From Dipylidium caninum (Eukaryota > Platyhelminthes > Cestoda > Cyclophyllidea > Dipylidiidae), in the NCBI GenBank assembly GCA_017562135.1, contig QEYB01000255.1, positions 434,001-498,000 of the forward strand: a DNA stretch of 64,000 nt, written 5' to 3'. The position numbers and the translations under genes are program-made. The notes below the pieces were generated by a model, which was not told where the DNA came from, did not search any database, and was given only the letters and a program-made list of their open reading frames with translations. Numbering within the stretch: position 1 is the first letter of the stretch; every line of letters begins with the position of its first letter. This document shows, one piece after another, positions 49,636 through 61,562 of this stretch.

Positions 49636-52450
49636 CTGAGAGGGAAATAACTCTCCTTCTTATTCCACTCGACACGGACTACACTGTTCAGTTTAACGGT
49701 GTTGTGCTCGCTCAGCATTCACCTAAAAATCTTCATATTTGTAGCAGAAAATAGACTGCTCTTGGACTCGCCTCGAGTCACTTGGTCACTACCATAAAAC
49801 GCTCTCTAAGACGACGAGTTTCCACATGGGCTTTTTTTCTTCTTCGTCTAAATAAATGCGCATAATTCGAGGCATAGTCAAACCTCTTGTGGAGAAGGAG
49901 CCGAGCTACTGCGCCGGGAACGTCTCCTCAAAATCTAAGGAAAGTTAGTGGCTTCATTGCCCACTGACTCCTTGAAAGGAGTCAGACAGCGCAGCGGAGT
50001 TTGGCTACCTCACTCACCTCCAACGCCGACGCTTGAAGCAAGGCGGAATTCAGTGAATGCGGATTATCCACTCGTGCCTTATGATCTCATTCCAGAATCC
50101 AAAGCGTCTTACGACAGATTCGTCTTCTCCTACTTTTCGCAAGTTTTTGCAACTCCCATTGAATCATAAGACAATGTTAATTTTGACTCGCTCCAGTGAG
50201 CGTGGCGACATGGTTTCGGCCAAATTACACCGTCTGGTAAGACGCATAGAGGATGATGCATCATAACCTGTCTCCTCGTGCGTCGTCTACGTACGGTATA
50301 CTACTGAACGGCTATGAGACAAAAATTATTCTCTTAAAAAGGGCTGCCCCACTTTTTGGGTCTATCACGTTGGCTGTCTCATCGCTTTTTTCAACCCCGA
50401 AAGTATGCAGTTTAGCACTTTCGGGTGTGAGGTTTTGCCCCAGCTCTGGCGACTCAACAGCGCACTCACATGATAAAAAGCAAATTTATGTGGAAGTGGC
50501 CGGGAAACAAAACACGGAAGCTGGAAGCATTGGTGAGTTCGCTCAATACAATAAAGGAGTCACCTAATGTAAAATTCAATTTTTTAGTCAAACCCTCCTT
50601 AGCTGTAGACCTTCAAATGTAACTAAGGCAAATGTGATTTTGTATAGACCAGGCTACCACAGGAGCACTCATTTATCACAATGTGCACGACGGACGCGGG
50701 GCCATGCATGAGGCCGGGCGGGACTTGCACAGCCCCGAAACTCCGTGCCCATGGGAGAAAAACAGGCGAGGTGCGTAAAGTCACTGACTCACCGAGAGCG
50801 GCGACTGCGTTCGCCCACCCGCCTCCGAGTGCACTTGCCTCCTTTCAAAGGCATCTCGAGAACGGGACGGCGCAGCCGGCCAGCAGCCAATGAGGCGGGC
50901 GCTGGCCGGCTATTGGCCACGTCCGGGGTCATGCGCCGTCCTGAGTGGACGAAACCCGAGACCGACGGGCGATCAATTTGGCATTCGTTGAAGTGGAACT
51001 CTGGCGTTGTCGCATGGGTAGAATTTGCGACATTTACTTGAGTTTATTTAACGTTCGGGATAAAGGAGACCTTGCTTCCCGTTAGAGAACGGAGCTCTTC
51101 TCATATGGATGGCTTTTCAACGCTGTGTCTGACTACCGCCATCAATGGCACAAAAGTAGCGTTAAAATTCCAGGTCTTCGTCGCCTTATAAGTTCCACTA
51201 TAAGATTAGCTCAAAGGTTGGCGGTCTAGAAACTACTCTGAATTGGGCAATTGCTGTTGATTACTTGCAAACAGCGAACGTGGTGAGACGAGCATCGTGC
51301 AACGCGAGTTTTGGCTATTCATACCCAAAATTTTAAAATATGAGCACAATTGTGTGTTTTCCCCGAAGAGCTCCGAAATCAGTTATTTTTCGCCGCGTTC
51401 TACTTTTAGCCGACGAGGTACACTCCCCTGAGGCATCTCCTTTGAAGGCCCAGACACGTTTAATGACTGCGTAAAAGCAGCGAACAGAATTGATGGGAGA
51501 AGTCAGAACACCTTAGATGCGACTAGAAAAAATTGACATTCAATCGGTGCAGCAAACGGGAAGTTATGTAATCTTCTCGTAAACCCTTCATTTCGTTTAC
51601 TGAGGCCAAAGGCGTCTCATCGCAACAGCCTCTTCCAACAGTAAATTTCGCTGAGCCATTGGGAGCAGCATAGCCTTGAGTATGCCAACTTTACCGCATT
51701 CCTTCAACTGCCTTTGAGGCACTTTAGTAAGAAGGAGGACAGCACCCACGGGCAACAGCCTTGTCAGTAGCCGGGGCGCTGGGGTCCAATCTCGCTCAGT
51801 AACTCGCTCATTGCCATTTCAATCAGAATCACTTCACCTGCTTATTGTGCTTGTTTTCAATAAATCCTCTTATTCAGGCATCTTTACTTCCCTCAGCTAC
51901 TTAACAGGTACAGCCTAGGCCTCTAGTAACCACCTGAGGTCCTCTTTTAAATCTATTTGGACACAAACTTAGTAACAGATCGTTTACTCTGACAGTGGGT
52001 ACCAACAACCGGAGATATCAAGCCACGGACGAAAATAATCCCACTAATTCAGTCATCAGAGTATGCACCCGATGCTAAAGCATGGAAGGTTTGTGGTTGT
52101 GCCTGGACACAGACTCGTCTAGCGATGCTTCTACCAAGACGAAAACTGGCAAAGACCATGGAGAAGTAAAATTTAAAGATTTTGCTTAAGTAAAATGAAA
52201 CGCATTGAGAGTGCCGGCTGTTGAGTATTTGCATTTACTTTTAAAGTTTCTATAATCGTAGAAAACCGTGATTCACCTTTCCTCCCAAAAAAGTCGAAAT
52301 GAGACAGAATTGCACAATATTGCAAATCATTCTTTGGACGCATTAACTGCGACGTTGCCAGAGAAAGCTCAAGGGAAGGGTTAGTCCATTCCACGGTCAT
52401 GCAGTGAGAAAGAAGGGAGAAATAAGCAAATGAGGAAGAGGAAGACGTCA
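49636..52450. other. Region 5' of the DAPK-like gene
   Basis: Minus-strand exon-like pieces occur at about 49889-49939, 50018-50080 (SLNSALLQASALE before GTGAGTGAG) and 50797-50939, but they do not join in consistent phases. No kinase motif (HRD, DFG, APE, Gly-rich loop) was seen on either strand. A minus-strand frame without an ATG at 51597-51818 reads 73 codons (LKAMLLPMAQRNLLLEEAVA) and is unassigned. Confidence 0.4.
50650..51000 (-). promoter_or_regulatory. GC-rich block with two CCAAT boxes and a GC box
   Basis: This stretch is much more GC- and CpG-rich than its surroundings. It holds CCAAT at about 50886 on the plus strand followed by GAGGCGGGCG (a GC-box-like site), and a second CCAAT on the minus strand at about 50912. 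It lies upstream of the DAPK-like exons, so it may be that gene's promoter or first exon. It may also hold a coding exon, since it is crossed by open frames and has a strong donor near 50792 (GTGAGTCAG). Confidence 0.35.
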
Positions 52451-52460
52451 TTTATTTATT
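52451..52460 (-). promoter_or_regulatory. Overlapping polyadenylation signals for CNDP2
   Basis: On the minus strand, AATAAATAAA lies about 13 nt after the CNDP2 stop codon, giving two overlapping AATAAA hexamers. The 3' UTR would therefore be very short. Confidence 0.65.
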
Positions 52461-52472
52461 CCTCAAAGGCGA

Positions 52473-55400
52473 CTACCAGAAAGTTTTGCGCCATTTCTGA
52501 CGTAGCGCCAGCCTTTCCGCCTCCTGTGTTTCATCTCTCCTCGGCAGGAAGCGCAGTTTATGTAAATAGGCAACGAAGACCTTGATGCCGTTAATGTAGT
52601 TGCGGACTGACATCCGCTCGCCACCCTCGTGGATGAAGTCCTGACACTCGCCCATTGGAATTAATACCACATCTCGATTCGTAGTCTCCTGGCAAACGCA
52701 AGTAAAAATGAAAAGAGTATGTTACAAGTAGCCATGGACTACAATTTGAGAGGCCATTAAGCTCTGTAGAATTTGCACCAACATGAGCACTTTACCACTA
52801 AGTCCACCCTACCGGAATGTAGTGAACATTAGGGCAAATATCGTTGAGGAGGTCGGGAAGTAATCTCTATTAAAGCGTCCTGTGCTTGGAAAGATCATCT
52901 TTCCAAACAGGTTTGAATGGAGTAAGTGCATGATCTACACTTGTGGGCAAGAAATATCAAATTCGCACGAGACTTCCGTTCTTTAAAAGTCGACTTCGCA
53001 TTGAGGAAAGACTTTGGGACATTTTACTTTTAGTGTGTCGGTGAGCAAGTCACGCATAGGCAGAACGAGATGGCGGGCAACGGAGGGTTCCACCGCGCAC
53101 TCCCTCCTTTGGAAGCAGACGAGGCTCGTGAATGAGGCTGCCACTTGACGTGGCCAAAGAATATGGTGAAATAGGGTTACCTTCGTGCGTTTATGGGAGG
53201 TCTCCGCCTTATATAAACTATAATTTGCACTAGTTAATGCAAAAATTATTTATGGTAACAAGTAGTATAGGCTATACTGCAAAGTGATTAAATATTGTTG
53301 CATTTTTTTTGTCAATCTAATAAATGTTATGTTGACATAAAAAAGGTTTTAAATCAACGGAGAGACGTGAAAATCTTTCCCGATCAAGTGCAGTTCGAGG
53401 ACTTTGCAGTATTCACATATGCGCGGCCGTCGGTGAATCCACGAGAAGTTGACAACAATCCGGTGGTTATAACACCGAAGGAGGCGGTGATTACTTTACC
53501 GTAAGGTTATCCAAGTCTTTTAATATCCTCCAATTTGTCCACAGAACTCAAAAAAGGGAATAAAGAGGTGACAACATTCTGCGTGGATACCAACACGTAT
53601 TTGATAAGGTGTATGCGAAAACTAGCTCCAGTCGTCCAACGCTATGCCAGCCTTGGCCGTACCAAAGCCGTGGGATGCCTTTGGCGGCGACCGACTCCTA
53701 ACAGTATGCACTTCGCTGGGTAGGTGCTAAGAGTTAGTGGAGGTTAAAATGATGCCTCTTCATTATTTGGTTGGCCTAAGACGCGAGAAAATAGAATAAA
53801 TTAGGAACAAAACTATAGAAGCGTGCAGGAATAGAGATGAAAAGGAGGATTCGACGGTTAGACCCGGCAAATTATGCAAAATCCTACAACACTCGAAGCG
53901 TCGGTCGCCCGCATTTATTACAAGGAGCATAGCAAAAGCCCTCGCTATTTCTCACGGTTAATAGCTATTAGCTGCCGTGAAAACTCGCATATGCCTTGCA
54001 AAGCCGTAAGGACCGACTCCAAGTCGAAAAAGGCCGAGACAATGAGGAGTCTCCCACCAACAACTTGTATCCAAAACCAAGTCAACACCCGATCTAATAA
54101 CAAGGAAAATTGTAAAATTTTGGCTTTTCGAATTAAGGCGTGACCTCGGATGACGAAAAGACTTGAAGGAAGTACTCTTACAAGATATACAAATTGAGCA
54201 AGGACGAGAGCTGTCTATTTAATGCTTTCCCAAGCCTATAATAACGGTGAGTAATCTTGGTAGGCAATTACGTAATGTTAAAAATAGCAAGTGGTGAAAA
54301 AAGGGAGTCGCAAAGTTACAAGCCGCCCAACTTATCCCCGGACAGTCTATCTCCGAAGTCCACTAAATAATGTTAAAAGATGGCATCATTCTGTAACGTA
54401 AAAATAGTTTTCCCGACTGCGCAATCATTGATGTGAGTGGAGACAGTCGCGATCACGGCGGTATACCGTCCACCTGACGGCACCTCTACTAACCATTCGC
54501 GACACCTTCTTTCCGCCTGTAGCCCTTTACCCTCTTCCCTGAGGGCCTGGCTACTACATTATAAGCGTCATAATTCCGCGGCAGTGAACAGTCCTACCTC
54601 CAGAGCCGCGGCCATTGAGATAGAGGCCCCTTCACGAGTAAGATCGGGCCGTCTCTTCCACACGTACCTCAGCGCTTCGTAGGCGGCAGAGTAGTTGAGG
54701 GAGGAGTGATCGGCGAGGAAAGGACAACCATCGCGAAAAGACTTTACTATCAACTTATTGCCACTGCATCGGCGAGCGTGTACCTCCTGAAGGTAGCATT
54801 TCACACGCTCTGCCATGAACCTCGGGTTCTGGTCCGGTACCAAACGAATGGAGAATTTTCCCATCACCTGCGAACGGACGAAAATTATGCACTAAGATGA
54901 ACACAACGTACTTTTGCCTACAAACGTTATTAATTTTGGCAGCCTGAAATTACACCAGCAATTATTCAGTGCTTCGGCAGCTGTTGTTTTGAAGCGATTT
55001 TATTTATTTTGGATGACCCGATTTGGCCGTAGATCTTTTTGGATGAATATGCACGCGACAATCATAGTGTAATTTGGTGCAAAGAGAGGAAGGTGAGAAA
55101 ATTCGAGAGGAGTGTTCGTGGGGAGTGTTTAAGGTACCTTGGTGCTCAACCAATCACCGGTAAGAGTTACGTATGCCGTTCACCTCTAAATTAAGATCCT
55201 AATGTTTAACCCCCCCCCCCCTACGGAGACCCTCGTCTAGGTCCGGAGCCTGCACTAACGCGATGAGATGTATTGCCTTTTCACGAATTTGGTTCGTTAA
55301 ATTCTCCTACTTCTGTTTTGCTGCTGATGAGAGTAAGTCAAAGGGTAACTCCTGAAAATGAGAGGCGACTTCAGGAAGTCCGGCCGATGACGCCCAAAAT

Positions 55401-58400
55401 ACGCGAATAGCACCTTTATTTTGGGGTTCACCGAACCTTTGATAAAGCTCCTTCTCCAAGCTCATCTGAAAGTGTCTTTGAGGCAAATCAGGCCCTGAAG
55501 CTCAAGTGCAGCCTTGGGACTGAAATTTTCATCAAAACTTAACCGATGGCATATCGTGGCTCGCAGAATGCATAATCTCCCTTTGCTTAAATGAAGAAAA
55601 ACTCGATCTCATTCCATTTGTCAACGCCTTTCGACGCGGATCGAAAGGATATTATTCTCAGAGGTAGATGAGGTTGTTCCGACTCTCCTTAAACGCAATC
55701 TTATTTACCATCATGATAAGAGCTGAATTAGGATTAGCCATGCAAGTCAGTCACAGACGACTTAAAGCATCGGATAGAAAGGCAGACGAAGAGGCCGGCA
55801 GCTCCTTTACGCTTTGTAAGGGGATAACCAGCTAAAACCATAATCAAAAGATGCATCTATCCGCTGAAATCTGTTCATTTAATGAAAAACATTTACTGAA
55901 AAATCGCCTTCGGGTGCTGACGGTGGGAATGTTTAATGAGAGTAAAGGACTGTTTCCCTTCTTATTTATTAGCAATAGGTCCACATTTTATTGCCGTAAA
56001 TTACTCCAGTTCGACAACATAATTAAGGCATACTTAGCCCCAAGCAGTCCCCACTTTGCATTATCTCGTGCATGACTTGTCAAAATAAGTTATTTGCGTA
56101 GCTAAGATGAATTATACAAACCCCGCTTTCGAGCACTTCCAAAACTACTAGCTAAAACAAGGCACATGAAATACTTTTTTGCGCACATTCGTAGACGCGC
56201 TTGTGGTTGTTACTGTAAACTATCCGATTAGATTTACCAGAGACTCAATTTGAGTGTTGGTTACAATCCATCCGATTCCAAAGTCCACAGGCAAGGGCCG
56301 GCCGTGGACATAAGATGGGGTCGGGGTGCACGGAATTTTAATCATGCCGTCGACTGTTAGAATGCTTCTGAGCATTAAAGTAGTGGGAAAACGGAATGCC
56401 AGTATTCGTAAAATCGAGCTAACTCGTAGTAAGGTAATCGCCTCCACCTTAACAGACTTACGGAGTTAGGTATGAGCGTGGGGGCGCCAATCTTGTCAAA
56501 AGATTTTTCGATCCCATGAAAGTCAATCGACGGTAACAGCCACCTTCGCCGCAGAATCTCAACTTTGTCTCCGCTATGAATCGCATTCGTTTGCACTTGT
56601 TCGCAGTAGGTACGCGGATCAAAGTCGAGAGTCCCAAAACGCCTTGGAGATACACAATGATTCAAAGATTTCAAAAGTAAAATCGGTCACACAGACAAAG
56701 CAGGCCTACTCAAGCTCTGCTTCCTCCGGTCGTCGCACATAATCATAGACGCCTGGGACAAGGATCCTTCCATTATCACCGACGAGGGAGCACAACAAGG
56801 CCTGTAAATCCATCAGCGGCTCTTGAATAGCCCCGCCATGACATCCCGAGTGAAGAATGCGTCTGGAGCCCTCCACATAGACGTAAAAATAAATGACACC
56901 ACGGACGCCGTAGGTCAAGCAGGGTGTATCCATATTTAGCCAGCAGTTGTCCGAAATCGCAACATAGTCGATGTCCTACGAAGGAGGGTGGGTAGCAGCA
57001 AAGTCGGTAATGAAACTCTCTAATTAGAGCACTTATAGGGTAAAGAACTTTCAGAAATAACCTATTAGCTCTTTTTAGTTGTATGCTCTGTCCGCATCAG
57101 TCGCATAATTATAGCCATCACTTGGGTGAGAGCTCTGCCGTCCAAGCTGCATCAAGGGAGGTCTTGATGACTGTCGCGGCCTTGGAGACCCTCCTCTACA
57201 ACTGCTGGTACTATTTTGTACCTTTGTTTTATTTCATCATACGTAAACCAATTGCTTTTAGGCGTAAAAGTGATACTAACCTTCAAGAAGTCCTTTTTCA
57301 TTTCCCACATCAGTTCGTGAAGCCCTTCGGAGCCCGTTTCTTCCCCACCTTCGATTAACAAGCGTACATTCACCGGGACGTCCATTTTGCATTGCTGAAG
57401 GCATTTGTTGTTAAGTTCACCAGTGGAATTCGTTTACTACTCGTTTTTATACCATACACACGGACACACTTCTAATAGGGCGTACAGGCGTGTGATGCGT
57501 CTTCGAAAATGCAATTTACAGGGGTTTACTTAGTGGAATACGGTTAGACAATATGGCTGCATTACTTTGTGGAAAACCGAAATCCTTTTCCTGTATTTAA
57601 TTCATAGATAAAAGGTATGACCTGAAGCCGTAACAGGAGAGATGCGGCCCCACCTCCACTTTGACGTTAATGGGATATAAATCCCGTAGAATGAGTATTA
57701 AACAGAAAACAAATTGCTTGTAGAAAACAAAGACATTTCGTTCCCCCCAAAACTTTTTCCACTCCAAATCTAATTATCTTCTAACTTATCGTCGACAAAT
57801 TTTGGTAATTAAAGGACCTTTTTAGCGAAAAGGAAGTCACAAATCAACACCATTCTCAATACAATTAAGGCAGTGATCAGAATCCACGGCTTTGCATGGA
57901 AGAGACCACTAAGAGAGTTTGTTTTGTAAATTCTTTCCTTCAATTACTTCAACCGCAACTATACTTAGGCTGACAGACCAGTAGAAGTAGCATTCCAATG
58001 CGGAGGTTCAGGATTTATCCCTTGTCAGCTAAATTACGAAATCTCGAGAGAGGAGTAACCAGACAATCAGAAGGCTCTACACCTGATGTAGTCGTGCGCT
58101 CAACAGATTCAGCTATACGATTAGTGACGCTTCTTTGACGTCGACGAGGACTATGGTGAGTTCATGAAAGTGGGATAGACGAATTGTATTTTCTTGAAGT
58201 CAGAGTTGATCTGACTCATGAGAAGATTTTGATTCCTAGATCAAAGTACACTTTGAGTAAAAGATATGATAGTTATCGGTGGTAGCCGAATGTAAAATTT
58301 GTTCAAAGAAAAGTTGTTACCCTTTTAAATTCTGCTTGAGAATTTATGCAAAATACGGTTAAAACCAATAATAAAGTGGAATGTGTATACCTCGTGCACC

Positions 58401-59817
58401 TTTTAGATTCATTCGAATTTAAGTGAGGAAAACAAAAGCTGATATTCCAGAAATCTGCCTTTTTAATTTAATAGTCTCGTACTATTGCATATGACTTGCC
58501 ATAAACGCCTCAATGGCGTTGATCCAGCCCACCACGGGGCCCTTGTCATCGGCTACGCCGCGACCGTACATGAACCCGTCATGGAGGGTGAGTTCAAAGG
58601 GCTCCGTGGCCCAGACCTCCTGCGACGAGACAGCCTTCACGTCAACGTGCCCATAGATGAGGAGGGTTGCCTTGGTGAGGTCATGACCCATGCTAGCACA
58701 CAACACGTAGGGCAGGGGTGCGCGTTCTGTGGTGTGAAGTGGCAACTCTTCCCCCGTGTAGACATTTTCGTCAGTCACTTTGCGGTAGCAGATCTCAAAA
58801 CCCATGCTGTCGTAACAAGATTTTACAGCTTTTCATGAAACGACTACACCTGTGGGCAAACACCCTTAGTCTAATACCACAGTACAGTGAAAAAGCGTCG
58901 AAGCCAATGTTACGCATTATATGGTAACAGACGAATATCACTGCTTTTCAATCCATTAACTCTTACTATTGGTCTCAATAGAAGAAATTTAGCCAGCTTT
59001 CCTGTCTTTAAAAACATGATAGGCATGTTGGTTCGTGGAGAATTTTTAGGCGCTTTTCAAGAAGAAGTAGAAGTCCGTCAAACCAATGCGTTTTTGGACA
59101 TCATTTGTAATTGACCTAAACGATGCCTAAAAAAGACGTCACAGGAACTAGGGATAAAAGATATACCATAAAATATTTCACCATGGACGGGACAGATACC
59201 CTACTTGGCCATTACTTCGAGCATAGAAAAGGAATTATAAAGACTACTATACTTTATAAACAAACTTAGTCCTTCCTCCATACTCATATCAGTTTTTAAT
59301 GTTAATTCACTAAAAATTCGCATATTCTACTCCCAAGTATGAATAATTGTCCCTCTGACAGGACGCTCGAAGACACTTTTTCGTCGGGGACACCCTAATC
59401 AACTTCACTATTGTATTTCAGTTGTAGGACATGAGGTTTATGCGTGGATCTGGTCGCTGTTTTGATGAGTAAATATTTTTTTGCGCAAATCACTTGACGT
59501 CATTCTATTAAATTGAAAGAAAAACGACGACAGATTACTAAATTCATTACAGTGACGCTAATTCAAAGCGCAAATATACGCCCAGACATAGATTATTCCA
59601 ATGGTAGGCAAAATTATAATTTCAGTATGAGATAATAAAAACTTTACTTCCTAAGGCGGATTCCGCACCATCGTAGGGCCTTCAAGACATCCAAACGGTG
59701 GTTGATATCCTCGGAAACACTTGCAATAGAAACTAACTCTTTCAGTCGTTGTATGTAGATATTCACTCTTTTATCTATTAGCTGGTTCAGGGTGTCCAAG
59801 TGTCCGTCTGGTTCCAT
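52473..59817 (-). CDS. CNDP2: Cytosolic non-specific dipeptidase (M20 metallopeptidase)
   Basis: Seven exons join in phase: 59648-59817 (ATG at 59815-59817), 58500-58806, 57281-57394, 56710-56975, 56462-56642, 54598-54867 and 52473-52688 (TAG). The product is 507 aa, near the 475 aa of human CNDP2, which hydrolyses Cys-Gly and other dipeptides in the cytosol with two metal ions. M20 landmarks are all present: YGHVDV (metal His, catalytic Asp), GVADDKGPV (bridging Asp), EGGEETGSEG (catalytic Glu pair), ISDNCW (metal Asp), LHSG (dimer-interface His), GKFSIRLVP, RPDLTREGAS, and a metal His in DFIHEGGER. The intron between exons 2 and 3 must use a GC donor (ATG|GCAAGT); only that gives the correct length and phase. 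A basic 20-residue C-terminal tail extends beyond the human end. The enzyme should be active. Confidence 0.95.
55210..55221. repeat. Poly-C run of 12
   Basis: Twelve consecutive C inside the sixth CNDP2 intron. No function suggested. Confidence 0.9.
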
Positions 59818-60619
59818 CTCTGTTCACTTTCGCACGAAGCCTGCATAGGATGTTTATCCATGAAAAGAACTTGGAGAATACTTTCAGTAAGTGGTATAAC
59901 ATTCTAGTATCAAACAGAAAAAAATAAAACCTACCTAAAATTAATTCCTATTTAGTCGTATAACAGATAAATCATAAATGGAGACTTTAGGCGACTCGAG
60001 GCATCCACATATGGCGTGGCGCGGCCAACCCACGCAGACTTATTGATTGCACCTTCGAAAGTTAGATTCACCATACAATTCTCGAAGGCCTTCAGTAAGT
60101 TTGAGGCTATACGACAGTCGGACTTCCGTCGACTTTAAACCACTATCGAGGTTCACATTCGCCTAACTAGTTCTACTATTACTGACTCACGAGGCTTACC
60201 TTCTCATTGTTGGACCTTTTTTGTAGGACTCGCTGAATGATTGAGCAAATTAACTCCAAACCCGTAAAAAAAAACGCCTCAGCCTCCATCGGAAAAGCGA
60301 TAGGAGGAAAGAAACGAGTCTATGGTAAGACCAAAGTTCTCGTCAACCATCAGCCTCACATATCAACTCTTAAGCTTTCTGATGGTGCTGTGGTCTTATC
60401 TCTAGCAAATCCGTAAAGAATCCTACTCCGTGATTTGTAGCCCGAGAATTCAACCGAAGACCCTGTTTGCTAGGAAGAAATCGATTCCTTCACATTACAG
60501 ACCCAGGGCTCCCGTGTACATTAAATGACAACGAAGAAATGCGTGGAAAGAGTGGTGAAACATTTCTTAAATGCAAATACCTGTGTTACAAAAGCCGCAT
60601 TACGTATACAAAAAAGTTT
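59818..60619. other. Intergenic region between CNDP2 and PPIL1
   Basis: Both neighbours are on the minus strand, so this holds the CNDP2 promoter and the PPIL1 3' UTR. I see no open frame with recognisable content and no tRNA. No obvious AATAAA follows the PPIL1 stop within the first 100 nt. Confidence 0.5.
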
Positions 60620-61182
60620 CTATGCAGTGGGAGTAGGATAGGCGCGGTTGATAATGATTGGCTCTACAGGCCTGTCATTTGGATCAGTTTCAATCATCCC
60701 CAGCCGCTTTACTACCTGCAATCCAGATTTCACCCGGCCAAATATTGTGTGCTTGCCGTCCAACCATTGCGTCGGAGCCAGGGTAATGAAAAATTGACTT
60801 CCATTTGTGTTGGGACCTGAGTTTGCCATGGAAATTATGCCAGCCCCTAGGGAAACGTAATAGGATGGAGTGGTTTACCTGTGTGCTTCAACTCAGAAGT
60901 AATTTCGTCTTCAAAATAACGCCCATAAATGGAGGCACCACCGCGTCCGGTGGCAGTGGGGTCGCCGCCCTGAATCATGAAGTCGCGAATAACACGGTGA
61001 AAGGGGACCCCATTGTAGTATTCGCGCTTTGCCAATTCAGCGAAGTTCCTACATGTTCGTGGGGCATGTTTCCAGTAAAGTTCGATTACTATCGGCCCCT
61101 GGCTATAGTTGAAAACTTGGATCATGTAAAGAAATTACCTAGTTTCCAATGTTACGCACGCAGGCTGATCAGACGAGTCCAT
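60620..61182 (-). CDS. PPIL1: Peptidyl-prolyl cis-trans isomerase-like 1 (cyclophilin)
   Basis: Exons 61139-61182 (ATG at 61180-61182), 60879-61102 and 60620-60846 (TAG) join in phase to 164 aa; human PPIL1 has 166. PPIL1 is the cyclophilin that binds SKIP/SNW1 in the activated spliceosome. Highly conserved blocks include [36 protein letters not shown] (with the catalytic Arg), [28 protein letters not shown] and IFGRV. The Trp of the cyclosporin-binding pocket and the active-site QF, H and F residues are present, so the enzyme should be active. The two introns are 36 nt (61103-61138) and 32 nt (60847-60878). Confidence 0.97.
60847..60878 (-). other. 32-nt intron of PPIL1
   Basis: GTAAAC ... 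CCCTAG, 32 nt. Its removal gives [15 protein letters not shown], in register with other PPIL1 proteins. Reading through would add residues and break the frame. This is the smallest intron I found in the window. Confidence 0.9.
61103..61138 (-). other. 36-nt intron of PPIL1
   Basis: GTAATT ... CTATAG, with 36 nt from donor to acceptor. Its removal restores the [13 protein letters not shown] join, which matches the family exactly in length. Confidence 0.9.
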
Positions 61183-61562
61183 GACGGTTCTGGCTCCGAA
61201 GGCTATTTCGGCATCAATGCTGGAGGGTGTTCAGCGAACGGAATAAGAGACTAGAAACCTTGCGGTTTTCCAACAACGTTTACCGTTGATTCACACTTTA
61301 CTGAGTTTAAGTACTTATAAAATTGTTTCAACTGTATGAATTTAAAGCCAACAAAGTTAAATTACAGTATTTCTCTCATGTATGCGTTACAATTATCTTG
61401 TGAACAAAGAAAAACATGTCAATATTAAATTTTGCTGCGGATACTTTGAGCAAAAATTTTATGCGACAACGTTTAACATATATGTGATTGCAGTTAGATA
61501 AACACGAAGCCGCCCTCTGCGATTACTGTGCGGGGCATTTCGGACGCCGGGATTTCGAGACC
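61183..61562. promoter_or_regulatory. Divergent promoter region, PPIL1 / CD2BP2
   Basis: The two start codons are 380 bp apart and face away from each other, so the genes very likely share a bidirectional promoter. Both products are spliceosome components, which would suit joint regulation. No TATA box is evident. An acceptor-like TTGCAG at 61488-61493 may mark a 5' UTR intron or a trans-splice site for CD2BP2. Confidence 0.5.

Noticed and set aside
49218..49754. 178-codon plus-strand open frame
   Set aside because: It lies opposite two real minus-strand ankyrin exons (49137-49238 and 49511-49635) and has no recognisable motif; treated as a shadow.
56220..56447. Minus-strand open frame between CNDP2 exons 5 and 6
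   Set aside because: Exons 56462-56642 and 54598-54867 join directly in phase and match the family without it.
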